This document shows, one piece after another, positions 1 through 10,965 of a DNA stretch of 64,000 bases. Location of the stretch: assembly GCA_958295665.1 (NCBI GenBank), contig OY282560.1, positions 261,998,641-262,062,640 on the forward strand, given 5' to 3'. Source of the DNA: Tipula vernalis. Taxonomy: Eukaryota > Arthropoda > Insecta > Diptera > Tipulidae. The stretch's first letter is position 1; the number at the start of each line of letters is the position of its first letter. Under the pieces are notes generated by a model. The model worked only from the letters and a program-made list of their open reading frames with translations, was not told the origin of the DNA and made no database searches. Both the position numbers and the translations under genes were made by a program.

Positions 1-2200
1 GATATTATTTTCTATTACTAAACCTTTGTACTATCATTTGAAATAAAAATTTAGATACTTATTTAAAATTTAAAAATTCACCTCAAATGGGATCACACTT
101 TACATGGTCGAAAAACAATGCAATACCCATTATTTCTTAATACTTCTCTGTGACTCTCGCCAGTGGTTTTAAAATTGCAATTAAATAAAATATGATAATA
201 ATGAATTTTATCGCAAAGTTTTTTATTGTCGCCCCACTTTAAATTTCATAGTTTTTTTAATATCCCTTATGTTTAATCCAGAGAAACATAAAAAATTATT
301 TTAAAATTTTTTTGCAATGTTTCTATTTTTGTGTCAGAGCTTTATCTTGCAATTAGTCGATGATCGACTAATTTAACAGAAACTGGAATGTTACACAATA
401 AATCAAAATTGGGCTATTTGTCTTATTGCAATCCGCTAATAACTTCTGCGGAATAAATTACATTTTTCCGGCTGAAATATTGAATGAAATAACAGGGTTG
501 GTGATTAATCAATAGGCCTAATATTTGCTTTCCTGCGCACTACTCCCGTTAGTCTACTACTAGAATCATTGTAATTAAATTTCAATTTCATGACAATGAT
601 TGATATACATTAATTAAACGTTAATTAAAAAAAAACACGATTTAATGGATTTAGAAAGATCGAAAATTTAAAATGGGACTGAGAAATCAATTTAGTTCAA
701 AGCAATTTTATAGGTTACTAGGAGGTGCCAAATATAACAATTTATTTAAAATTAAATATTTTCAATAATTATCATTTGTTTAATTGTTAAAGATATTTAT
801 CTTACGTTGCACTGAAAATTCAGTTTGAACAAACAATTTTGAATAGATGATAATATATAAAAACAAATCTCTATTTTGATTTTTGTGAAAATGTACAGTA
901 ATTAAAAAAATGTTTAAAAACAACAATAATTTATATTAATTTGGCCTTATACTAAAATATAAATGAACATACTATATTCTACCTTCCTATAGATCTGAAG
1001 TAATTATAGATGGGCCATCTCGTTAAATATTTTGTCCGTTTCTCGTTTTTTGTAAGAAGCAATTGTAGTAAATTTTGTTTGTAATAATAAAGTTATTTAT
1101 TTATAATGTAATAATAAATTAATAATTTGAAAATTCGATAAATCATAATTAAACGTTTATCATAATCTCAGATCATACAGCATTAAACAAAAACAATAAA
1201 CCCTTATCTAATATTAAAAACGTTGAAAGGCCAATCGGCTTAATATTCCACAAAAATCGTAAATTGATTTTCATAACATAAATTATATTTGTAACAGTCA
1301 ATTAATCAATTATTCAATTTATTACCTGTTCGACCCAAAAAAACAAACAAAGTTTACCGAAAAAAGCTACATTCCCAATTATTCATTCGACCCCATGTAA
1401 TTTCGAAACCGAGACAAGCACACGCATAATCTCACATCGAATAAATAAACAATTCGAACACAAATTATTCAATTTAAAAAAGTAAAACCAAACCAAATGA
1501 ATAAAATATGTATTATTATGTTCCCATATATGGGGTAAATAAACGAACAAACCGAATAACAAAATATGTACTAAAGTAACTTATCATGTTTATCACTTTA
1601 ATCATAATCACACCTTTCGAAATAGAAATTAAGAACAATTTTTTTTGTAGTTGTTGCTTTTATGTTATACATATTTTTATGGCTCTCCGATGCTTATGGT
1701 AAATACTAGAAATTTATATCATGCGTTGTATATTCATCATTAAATTGTCATAGAAAAGGTAAAACTCGTGCGCGTATGTATTACATTATGTAGTTAGTTG
1801 CAAATAGAACGAGTTTGTCGACAGTAATTTATTGGTCTATCGGGAAATTCTTTCATTTGAATAATGCTTTTGACATATTATTTTTGATTTGATTATGTAC
1901 TTTTAATTATGTACCTTTTCCACTAAAAAAAATTATAATCGTGTTGTCGTCAGAGATTAATGGCCGTATGACACTCACTTTTTTCAAGTGAAATGGAGTG
2001 CAGAAAAAACAAAAAGAGAAAGGAAGCTTAGTAAAAATTATTTAGTTTTGTTATTCGAAATGTCAAACCGTTGAAAAAATTATTTTTGTGGAATGGTACA
2101 ATTGTAAAAGGTTTTGTTTTAGGACAATGAAGGGCCATGTAACTCGAATATAAATAAAATGTATCCATTTCAGTATGGTTCTAGAAGTTGTTACGACCTG
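1..2200. other. AT-rich stretch without recognisable genes
   Basis: The sequence is strongly AT-rich with short homopolymer runs. No open frame resembling a protein family, no inverted repeat of note and no RNA gene was recognised on either strand. It may be intergenic or intronic DNA of a gene outside the window. Confidence 0.5.
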
Positions 2201-3610
2201 GTAATCATAATAACCATGAAGTTAGGGACAATTTGATTACCCAGTCAACAGTGTACGCAACCAAGTATTATGGGAATGGATAGTTCGAGGATCGGACACA
2301 TGGGGATATAACGCGCGACGATTACGATTTTGGAAAAAAAGAAGTGGGTGACGGATTATCTTTGGCAAGACAAGGTGAAACTCGATGAAAAAAAAGGAAT
2401 AAACGAACTAAAAAGAACAAAATAAATAATTGGGGAATTCGTGGTTTGTCGAATTGTCGATGCTGTCGATTAGGATTACATAAAGATAGGTGTAACTTAG
2501 TTGGAATAAATATATTTCAGTAAAAGTAAAGAAAAAAAATACAAAAATATATAAAATAAAAAATACTCGCCATTTTGTGAAATCGCGTACATCACCATTC
2601 TCATCGAATAAGTCCACGATTATCGGTAACAATTATAGAATCGCAGGCGTGAGCAATAACAGTGGTCAATCCCAGGTTACAAGATAAACACAGATACTAA
2701 TACGTATTTTGGGGTGAACGTGTTTGGCCTGAAGAAACAAACGAGAGCGGACCATCGAATAATCCACGATACCAACACGTGGTGGAATCCGAATCGCCAG
2801 AGGAGGAAAAAAAAGTACCGGTAATTCCGTCGTAAGAGGGCAACGGTAGCGAGGACAACAGGGACGCAGGTGTGGTCGTTCGCTCAAAGTAAATATTTTT
2901 TTTGTTATAATTTCTTTATGGTATTTGTTACAACCGTCTTTAATATTGTTCGTTTGTGTTAATAGTTTTTTTTGTTTGTAAATTAAAATCAACTTAAATG
3001 AATTGACTAAGTCATATAAATATATATATAAATTCGTTCAGCTTCTGTCGGTAGACGAGCGGGTTTTTATTTTTTCTCATTTTTTTTATTTTTGAATAGT
3101 TAGGTTGGTGTAACGCAGAGCTCTGGGTGGCCCGCTTTCCATCTAACTAAGGACCGCAATTGTGGGCGGATTAGCCTACTGTATCGATAGACGCCGTCCA
3201 TCGACATTTAAATAATTATATAAATATTTAGTAACCACTTTGTTGGTTTTTTTTTCTTTATATAACGTAATTTCATTAATTTTTCTTTTGTATTTTAAAT
3301 TATTCGGTAAATTGTTAAAAATAAAACAAGTGTAAATGGTTGTAGCCACGATGAAAATTATGAATTATTATTATGGCTAAGTGAATCCACACGATTCGGG
3401 GGATGAGCATCGGAGTGAGTGGGTGTGTATCGCGGTAAGGCAGAAAACCTGTAAGTTTAAACTGATTTCGCAGCTATCTTGATCCGGGAAGGGCACTACC
3501 ACAAACCCACCCCCCAGACTGAGTGTAAGCTCGACAAATGCTGCAGGTGGTGACTTCCGGATGTCTGTTAACGACGTGATCGTCCAGGTCGCGCTGTTAC
3601 AAACTGTCTG
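2201..3610. other. GC-richer block with unidentified coding-like fragments
   Basis: This block is visibly richer in G and C than its surroundings, notably at about 2640-2900, 3100-3200 and 3380-3600. A short + frame near 2710-2830 reads as an acidic, proline-containing peptide (WGERVWPEETNES...), but it ends in a stop and I do not recognise it. Base composition unlike the flanks suggests remnants of a retroelement, untranslated parts included. No terminal repeats could be assigned. Confidence 0.25.
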
Positions 3611-3617
3611 TTTTTAG

Positions 3618-3997
3618 TTATTTTTTGATTAAAAACACAGCTTTTTATAGACAGTGGTCAATTTATTAATGTGTCTATTAATAAAATGTTGTTAAAACAT
3701 AGCTGGAAAAAATAGAAATAATTCTTTTCCAAAATATAAAGTAGGTAATAGAATAGGTTGTTGTTCATAACTTCATATTGTCAAGATTGCGTAGTTTCAA
3801 AAATTTTTTTTTTGCTTTTCTGTTACAAATTTTTTAAATTTTTTATATTTTGGAAAATAATTATTTTTATTTTCTCTAACTATGTTTTAACAACATTTTC
3901 TTAGATATTAAGATGACTAACAAGTCAAAACGTCTGTAGTATCAATTAATAAATTAACCACTGTCTATAAAAATCTGTGTTTTTAATCAAAAAATAA
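3618..3997. mobile_element. Foldback MITE, about 380 bp
   Basis: The outer 23 bases (3618-3640) are the exact reverse complement of 3975-3997. Complementarity continues inward with mismatches for roughly 130 bp per arm; for example the block around 3690-3740 pairs with 3845-3900. The short central part is noncoding. This is the structure of a non-autonomous inverted-repeat element. Superfamily is unknown and no clean target-site duplication was seen. It lies just outside the Harbinger element that starts at about 4031. Confidence 0.7.
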
Positions 3998-4260
3998 AAT
4001 GTATCCACTTTTGTATTATAATGGTGGAAACAGATGGGCAGAATTCTGCAAGCAGAAAAATTAGAATACACACGTTTATACGGCATGAAATACATGAATT
4101 CTGCTTTCCGAGCAGAATTCTGCTTTGTGTCTATATTTCTAATTTTTCTGCCGCAGAACAGGCTGACACTACATAAAAAAAAAAAAAATAAGAATCGTAA
4201 CTGTGTTCATGCTATTATTTTCTTTTTTTTTTGCTTTTTTTTTTGTTATTTCAAAATATT

Positions 4261-5224
4261 ATGACATTTCTCAAAATGGAAGAAAAACTTATTGAGTTTG
4301 TGCGAAAACAAAAATTTTTATACGACAAAAAAGACGCTAAATATAAAAATGTATATTTACGCGATAAATTGTTTAATGAACTGGCTGTAGAACTAAAAAT
4401 TCCACGTAAGTAGTTTTAATATTTTTGACAAACAAATATATTTAATACCAAATTCGATTTGCCAAAAAGTGGCAAAAAACAATAATACCATGTTATTTTT
4501 TGATTTAATCAACTTTTATTGCTGTTTTCTGGTAAATCTAATTTGGCATAAGTAACCAAATCCTTATAAATACTTATTATGTATAAATACAATTTTTATT
4601 TTTAGTTGAAAAGGTGAAACAACGCTGGAAAACATTGCGGGACAAATTTCAACGAGAAATTAAAAAGGAAAATCTAAGTTTGGGAAGTAAAGCAACCAGC
4701 CCCAAAAAAGAGTGGAAGTGGCTGAAACCGTTAATGTTTTTAAAGGTTGTGGATAGTGCAAATGAAAGGTAAAATCTAAACAATTTTATTCCAAAATCTT
4801 TTATTTATCTTTTTATCCTTCATTGTATATTTGTAGAACCGCGGGAAAATATACAAAGGTGGACGATGAAGAAGAAGTTTTTATGGAAGACGTCGAATTT
4901 TTAAATTTCGGGGACAATTCTAATAACGATACCCAAGCTAGCGAATGTTCGTCAGTAGGAACGTCCACGTCAAGAACGCCAAATTCAAATAAAATGAATA
5001 AAGTGGATTCTGCGTTAGAATCGGCAACTAAAGAAATGGTTGAAATTATTTCTTTAGCCAAAACCACGTTTGCAGTTCCACAGCCGCCGGAATCCCCAGC
5101 CCAAATTTTTTTTAAAGGAATCGCTGCCCAAGTAGACCAGGCAAATATGTCTCCAATGAGATTTGCACAGCTGCAAATGGACGTCCTTAGTGTATTGACA
5201 CAAAATTTATATCATGATAAATAA
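4261..5224 (+). CDS. Harbinger-associated MADF/Myb-like DNA-binding protein, three exons
   Basis: Exons 4261-4405, 4606-4768 and 4837-5224 join in frame. Donors are GTAAGT and GTAAAA, acceptors TTTTTAG and TTTGTAG, with phases 1 and 2. The N-terminal 100 or so residues form a MADF-type helix-turn-helix: a FVRKQKFLYDKKDAKYKN segment, then VKQRWKTLRDKFQRE and EWKWLKPLMFL, each with the spaced tryptophans of the fold. The C-terminal half is acidic and serine-rich, then ends in a helix-forming stretch (SPMRFAQLQMDVLSVLTQ) like BESS-type interaction tails. In the Harbinger family such a protein binds the element ends and brings in the nuclease, which is encoded convergently 40 bp downstream here. 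Start at 4261 or 4276; both ATGs are in frame. Confidence 0.78.
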
Positions 5225-5267
5225 ATTAATTAATTAAACTGTTTTTGTTTTAAAAAAAATGTTTTAT

Positions 5268-6614
5268 TTACATATTTTCTGAATTACGTACATTATTAAG
5301 ATAATCCTTTAAATGATCTCTTATTGAAAATGCATCCCTTGTTGAATTAAATCGCGTCGCAAATTTATATTGTGGCAAAGGGTTGACTTCTTGTCGCCAA
5401 CTGCCTTCTATTAGATCTCCTTCATTATTAAAATGGTCGACAAAGTTATTAGAAATATAGTTCGAGGAATCGTGTAGTTTGATAAAATTATGGAGCACTA
5501 CTGTTGCTCGAACAATTTTTTCGGCGTTCTCTGGAAACACGTTTAGCGAATTTGTAAGTACTCGACATTTTTCAGTCAAAATGCCAAACGTATTTTCTAT
5601 TTTAACCCTAGCTGAGGATAATTTTTTGTTATAGACTTCTTTGTCCTTTGGAAGAAGCCGCCCAGGATAAGGTCGCATCAAATTTTTTCGTAATGGGAAA
5701 GCTGCATCCCCGATGAAATAACACGGGAATTCCTCATTTGTATTTGGCAATATCATTGCTTTTGGAATGTTGATAGTGCCCTTTAAAATTTGTTCGCCAA
5801 ATGCACTTTTTTCCAGAATTCCACCATCACTTTGGCTGCCATATGCTCCGATATCAACAGCCGAAAACAAATAATTGCTGTCGCATACAGCCATTAGCAC
5901 GATACTGTTGTATTTTTTGTAATTGTAATACAACGAGCCACCGTGTGGTGGGCATTTGATAGCAATATGTTTGCCGTCGATTGCTCCAACTACATTTGGC
6001 ATTTTGGTGTTTTTATAAAAATCTTTAGCTGTTTTCTGCCACTCCTGCTCTGTAGGAGCCGACAAGTAAATGTCGCGCAATTGGCCCCAAATTACCTCAC
6101 AGACTTCTAATATAATTTCCCGGATAGTTGACACACCTATTCTGAAAGACCACGCCAACACCTGCCAGGCTGCACCATGTGCCAAATATCTGAAATTAAA
6201 TACACATATTTATAATTGACTTCACAATGTTTTACATAACTAAATGTTTATTTTAAAAATATATACTTACACTAATGTTATAACCAATCGGCATTCTGGA
6301 TCAATCGAATTTCGAACAACATTTTCTTTTTTCAGGTATGGGCTTAACAAATTATTTAAAATTTCAAACTGTGGTATGCCCATACGGGTCGCTTTTCTAA
6401 ATTGCTCCTCATCTTTTTCTTTAACCACAAGAAAAATTTGAGAAAAAAAGCCGTGCAGCTCCCTTTCATTCTCCGTAAAAATTGGCCGAGTCCACATTCG
6501 CCTATTTTTCGTTTTATGCTTCTCGCACAACTTTACAACTTTTAAGAATGAACAATAGCACAAATAAATCATTAGCATTTTATTAAAATAATCAAATTTA
6601 ATTAATGAATTCAT
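5268..6614 (-). CDS. Harbinger DDE transposase (HARBI1-like nuclease), two exons
   Basis: Exon 1 runs 6614-6271 and exon 2 6189-5268 on the minus strand. The intron (6270-6190) has a GTAAGT donor and a TTTCAG acceptor. Joining gives an uninterrupted protein of about 421 residues, normal for the family, and restores the conserved run TLVYLAHGAAWQVLAWSF across the junction. Catalytic signatures are complete: D186 in VGAIDGKHIA, D276 in YFIGDAAFPL and E313 in ARVKIENTFGIL. The N-terminal part matches the usual region before the nuclease (MGIPQFEILNNLLSPYL). Reading the second exon alone would start at a TTG, so the spliced model is preferred. Intact coding and convergent placement with the MADF gene suggest a recently active copy. 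Confidence 0.85.
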
Positions 6615-6996
6615 TTAAAAAAAAAAAAATCGCTCATAAAACACATCCAAACACTTTGACAAATCAAAATAGAAATAAAAAAAAAATCTGCTTGTCAAAA
6701 AAAGACGCTCATGTATTTCACCTGAAATTCTGCCGGCAGCGCTGCTAGCAGAAATTCTGCTCATCTGTTTTCAGCATAATATTAACGAAATGTTGCGTAG
6801 TCATTGGAAAATTATTTGTAGCCAATGAGTGTATTTACACTTGGTCTCAGGAATCCGGATTCTTTCTTCGTATTTCCCTCCTTTACCTACAAAACCGGTT
6901 TTATTGCCGCCATTTTTAAACCAAAATTTTTTGTATTTCTCGGGTTTCATCGCACTAACACAAACATAAAAAATATAAAAATTCTCGAGGACATAT

Positions 6997-7161
6997 GTGC
7001 TGGAAAAAAAAAATGAGCAAACATATTTTATTACAAATTTGAGTCTTTTTTGTATTTAAAATGGAACAATAAGCCAATTGCTTTCAAAAGTTTTGTAATT
7101 TTAGCAAAAAAAGACTCCAATTTGTAATAAAATATGTTTGCCAAATTTTTTTTCCCAGCAC
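6997..7161. mobile_element. 165-bp palindromic MITE
   Basis: The element starts GTGCTGG and ends CCAGCAC. Arms of 50-60 bp are near-perfect complements; each includes the tract ACATATTTTATTACAAATT and the motif AGTCTTTTTT. A half copy of the same family occurs at 10676-10790. The flanks show no certain target duplication. Confidence 0.7.
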
Positions 7162-7267
7162 TTTATATTTTTTTTTCGTATTCTTGATTAGTTTGAGTTT
7201 GTCTTTTAGAGTGTCAGTAATAAAAAAAAATAAATAATAAATAAAAACATTTTAAAAATAAAAATTA

Positions 7268-8280
7268 TGGAAAATCAAGCTTTAGAAGGTTGGACTCGTG
7301 AACAGACTTTACATTTAATTCCCGAGTTAAAGAAATTCCCTTGCCTATTAATTTCGTCAATAAAGTTAACCGGAGCGAAAAGTTTAACTTAATTAACAAT
7401 CAGTTAAAACTAATTAAACCATGTGTGACAATCAGTGAGATAAACAAAAAATTAAAACATTAAAGACTCAGCTGTGGAAGGAAAAACAAAAGGTGACAAA
7501 TTCCAAAAGAAGCGACTCGGGAATTGATGAAATTTATGAACCAAAACTTTGGTTTGGTGTGGATTTTGTAATTAATTTTTAAACGTTCTGATTTTTATGA
7601 ATATAACTTTTTTTATTTTATATATAATTACAGAAAAGAAAAAGGAAGACCAACCCTCTAGAAGCATATGGTATGTGGGTCATTGAATTTATGAAAAATT
7701 ATTTCGAATCGCGGCCAGCAAAACAGGCACTTGAAAAAGAGGAAGAGTTCTGCAGATATTTATGCAGCCTCTTGAAAAATATTAAATTAGATGAAATAAT
7801 CGTGCTGGTGAAAAAAACCACTATGGAAGAGAGGAAGCAATTTCAATGGGAAAATTATTTCTCTCCAATAAATAATTCCCAATCCTATACATTCCCATCT
7901 TACTTAAAGTTCCACACCACATTCCTTAACGGCTACTTCATCATCCAGAAATTGCACAGCTGCATCCTCACCCTTACCACATATCTCAGTTAATTTATTT
8001 CCGCAGTCACAAAATATAGGACCTGCATACAAATTCCAACTTCAACCATTCAATTCTACCACATCATTCAGAAATCCGTTTAACATACATCACCAACACA
8101 ACTCAACACACTCATTCATTGAAATTTCCAACCCAATCAAAATCCAAAATACAAAAGAGTCACAAAACTACAAACCAAAAATATTAGAAAATATTTTACT
8201 AGTTCCTGGAAAACAATCAATCAAAAAGAAAAATGTACTAGAATTAGCGATGGATAATGTATTTGAAGACTTTATTATAG
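7268..8280 (+). pseudogene. Decayed Myb/SANT-type partner gene of a second Harbinger element
   Basis: The frame from 7268 begins MENQALEGWTREQTLHLIPE, a Myb/SANT-like start, then breaks within 30 codons. At about 7460-7550 the family motif reappears in another frame (DSGIDEIYEPKLWF). After an intron-like gap, 7650-7860 gives AYGMWVIEFMKNYFES followed by a charged helical stretch. A last piece at 8230-8280 (LAMDNVFEDFIIG) resembles the tail of these proteins. Stops and frameshifts separate the parts, so no protein can be made. The matching transposase remnant lies convergently at 8590-9330, the same arrangement as in the intact element at 4031-6767 but a different lineage. Confidence 0.6.
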
Positions 8281-8589
8281 GGTACTCAGAAATTATATTA
8301 TATTTTTTTGTTTAATAAAAATATAATTAATATTAAAAATAAGTGTTTGATTTAAATTAACGCTTCAATCTTTGTTTATAGTCTAACCATAGTGTATTTT
8401 AAATTTGTTTTTCAGAAAGAAAAGGCATTTATGATTTCCATTTTTCTTAAGCGCACCGTGAATCTGCTCGATCAAAAAGGAAATCAGTAGAAACGGATAT
8501 AGAAAAAAGGAATAGATAGATGACGTCGAAGGAAGTGAACATTTAAAAAGAAAAACGCACAATTTAATTTATACAATTTTTATTTTTAT

Positions 8590-9330
8590 TCATTTGAATA
8601 TTTTTTATTGTTTTATCGACCCTTCGTTGTTAAAATATTCAGTCAATAGTTGCCTGACAGATTGACCAAATTTTGATTTATTTAAACGGACATTTGCCGT
8701 CTGTTGCGAGGTATCTTCTTGCGTTGTTGTATGACTGGCTTCTGGTACATAAGAAATTGTGTAATACACAACAACACTGGACAATTGTTGTTACCTTGTC
8801 TTGGTGTAGATTAATAGGTTTTTGAAAAATTTGAAAGCTATTGCTAAATATTCCAAAGGCCCTTTCTGTATTTTGCCGTGCACGACTTAACCTTCGATTA
8901 AATATTTTTTTCGTTTCAAAGGTTGTTGTAAAAGAATATGGTATGATCATATTTTCCGATAACGGAAAGGCACTATCACTAATAAACATATGCGGTAACA
9001 TTCTTGAACTTACGATATTTTTTTTGGTGGTAAATATTTATCGGGTTGTTGTAGTATACCAATACATTTATAAAATCCGATCGTTGCAAAACGGCGGCAC
9101 CAAACGTCAATGAAAATACATTTCCATATACTTCTGCAAGACCAAGTAACACAACACTGTGAAACCCTTTGTAGTTATAAAATAATGGTGCATTTTTTTT
9201 CGATGGCCTGAAAGCAATATGTTTGCCATCGAGTGCACCTAAACAGTTTGGAAACTGCCATTTTAAGCTGTAGTCATCTAAAATTTTTGACCAATCTTCT
9301 TTGAAAGTTGGAAACTGAAATGATATTTTA
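8590..9330 (-). pseudogene. Decayed Harbinger DDE transposase
   Basis: Reading leftward, 9270-9200 gives WQFPNCLGALDGKHIAFRPS, the first catalytic motif with its Asp. After a frameshift, 9001-8678 gives FISDSAFPLSENMIIPY (second Asp) and RRLSRARQNTERAFGIF (the Glu), then the usual VLHNFL motif. The N-terminal half is missing or unrecognisable. This is a second, diverged Harbinger family; with the Myb remnant upstream it marks an old inactive copy. Confidence 0.7.
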
Positions 9331-9544
9331 TTTATTAATTTTTTTTGATAATTTATTATGTTTTCAAATTTTTAATTTACCTTTAAAAATTGATTTTTTA
9401 AATGTTTGTAAATAGCTTTACAAACACTTAAAATTGCTGTGGTCAGGAATCATTTAGACAATTTGGAGTATATAGCTCCATGTAGTTTTCTCCTATATCC
9501 AGAAACCTCAAAATATTTAAGTAAAGAAAACTTTTAAATGTTTG

Positions 9545-9885
9545 AAAAAGAATTTTTTTTAAAAATAAAGGAGTATAATTTTATCTTTTAGTGAATATTT
9601 TATTTTTATTTTACAGTACTAACGACTATAGTTTCGAGCGTTCGCTCTTTATCAAGTTTTGACTTATTCTAATTTGAAATGTTAAAATGTACTTAATATA
9701 TACTGGTAGATGTTATTTTGCGGCATCCTGTCATACAATAAAAATATGTTGTCTCTGTATTTGTATATTTCTAATTCTTCCATTCTATCTAGGTTTTCAC
9801 CTTTTTTGGTTTTATGTATTACATTTAAATTCACGTCTGATTTTACGACCACGAACACAACCACATATTCAATAATTCTAATAAA
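9545..9885 (-). mobile_element. 3' end of a Penelope-like element with hammerhead motif
   Basis: On the minus strand 9820-9682 reads KKGENLDRMEELEIYKYRDN, the C-terminal signature that follows the GIY-YIG domain in Penelope-like elements, and ends at a stop. About 20 bp downstream in the same sense comes a hammerhead-like fold (9663-9616), and then an AT-rich tail. Penelope-like elements are known to carry hammerhead ribozymes in their terminal repeat regions, so position and sense both agree. The fragment abuts a plus-strand Penelope piece at about 9900, giving a head-to-head pair. Confidence 0.6.
9616..9663 (-). ncRNA. Hammerhead-like ribozyme motif
   Basis: On the minus strand the order is stem I strand GTCAAAAC, core TTGATAA plus one A, stem II GAGC-GAAC-GCTC (perfect, tetraloop), GAAAC, loop TATA, GTC cleavage triplet, then stem I return strand GTTAGTAC. 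Stem III is the 2-bp AC/GT typical of minimal Penelope hammerheads, and stem I pairs 3 bp + internal loop + 2 bp. The core differs from CTGATGA at positions 3 and 8 (C to T, G to A), which keeps the 3-8 pair. The extra A before stem II is unusual. Activity is uncertain. Confidence 0.5.
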
Positions 9886-9902
9886 TACAAAAATAACATT
9901 GG

Positions 9903-10672
9903 TTTCGATATGTTGATGACATTTTAATGTTATTCAATGGAACACACCGTCAACTTAAAAGTTTGCACAGTTACATCAACAGCATTCATTCAAACTTAAA
10001 ATTCACAATAGAAGAAGAGTACAACAATCACATCAATTTTCTAGACATTAATATAAAAAACGCAAATAACCAAAACATTTTTAAAATACATAGAAAGCCG
10101 ACATAGACAGATCAAACAATTCACCACACATCCAGCCATCCACCACAACATAAAATGTCTGCATACTTCCATATGATAACTCGTGCCAATCGTATACCGA
10201 TGAGAAATAGTGATTATATTGAAGAGATAAATACAATAAAACACATCGCTAGAAAGAATGGATTCAATACCAACTTGATAGAAAACATGAACAGGAAATT
10301 CAAACACAAAGAAGAATTAAGATCACTCACCACGTTACAACCACAACAACAAAAAACCGTGAAACACATAACGATTGAGTTTAACAAAACAGTAGCAAAA
10401 ATAATAAACAAGGTTTTCGAAGAATACCAATACAACATCGCGTATAGAACGAGTAACAAAATCGATAGTCGCACAAAAACCATAAAACCAAATGAAATAG
10501 AAACAGGGGTGTACAAACTAAAATGCAACGATTGTCAAGCATTGTACATAGGCCAAACGGGGAGAAATTTTAAAATCAGGTTCAAAGAACATGTAAAAGA
10601 AATTGGAAAACAAAATATAAAATCAAATTACGCCGCAAATTTAACCCGCGATCAACACACATATACCAGCTA
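9903..10672 (+). pseudogene. Penelope-like element: RT palm to GIY-YIG endonuclease
   Basis: One frame from 9903 starts in the RT palm at FRYVDDILMLFNGT with the catalytic YVDD. It continues through EEYNNHINFLDINI, has a single stop (TAG near 10102), and then reads on from 10155 through the linker to the GIY-YIG nuclease: ETGVYKLKCNDCQALYIGQT followed by GRNFKIRFKEHV. These are hallmarks of Penelope-like retroelements, which use RT plus this nuclease to insert. The 5' RT fingers are absent and the 3' end is cut off at 10676 by another repeat. One stop in about 250 codons suggests moderate age. Confidence 0.82.
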
Positions 10673-10675
10673 CAG

Positions 10676-10790
10676 TGCTGGTAAAAAAAAATTGGGCAAA
10701 CAAATTTATTGCAAATTGGAGTCTTTTTTTGCTAAAATTACAAAACTTTTGAAAGCAATTGGTTTATTGTTTGATTTTAAATACATGTAT
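10676..10790. repeat. Half copy of the GTGCTGG MITE family
   Basis: The block starts GTGCTGG and carries the ATTGGAGTCTTTTTTT and GCTAAAATTACAAAACTTTT motifs in the same order as the reverse complement of 7161-7056. Only one arm is present. It truncates the Penelope GIY-YIG frame, so it arrived after that fragment or marks a deletion junction. Confidence 0.6.
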
Positions 10791-10965
10791 GACGTAATTT
10801 TTTGAAAAAAAAAATTGACCTGCAGTTTAGGGGCAAAACACCGAAAAATGCCAAAATATTCAAAATACGTTTGATTGGAGTTAAAGTAATGTAATAAATT
10901 AAACACTTATTTTTTTTTTTTTTGTTTTTGTTTTTTATTGATTTATAGAAGTTCAATCTTTAATA

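Larger units (their letters stand above)
4031..6767. mobile_element. PIF/Harbinger transposon with both genes apparently intact
   Basis: The two ends are inverted repeats: CAGATGGGCAGAATTCTGC at 4031 and its near complement ending at 6767 (reverse complement CAGATGAGCAGAATTTCTGC). A second matching block, GAAATACATGA, is found inside both ends. Between them lie two convergent genes typical of the superfamily: a MADF/Myb-type DNA-binding protein (+) and a DDE nuclease (-). Both reconstruct without stops or frameshifts when introns are removed. The expected 3-bp target-site duplication could not be fixed because the flanks AAA/TTT are themselves complementary. Subterminal regions carry several copies of the palindrome GCAGAATTCTGC or close variants. 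Confidence 0.82.

Noticed and set aside
5268..6614. Interpretation as a domesticated host HARBI1 gene
   Set aside because: Terminal inverted repeats and the convergent MADF partner place it inside a transposon.
10041..10528. Long minus-strand frames rich in Phe, Ile and Cys
   Set aside because: They are antisense shadows of the Penelope-like RT/endonuclease frame on the plus strand.
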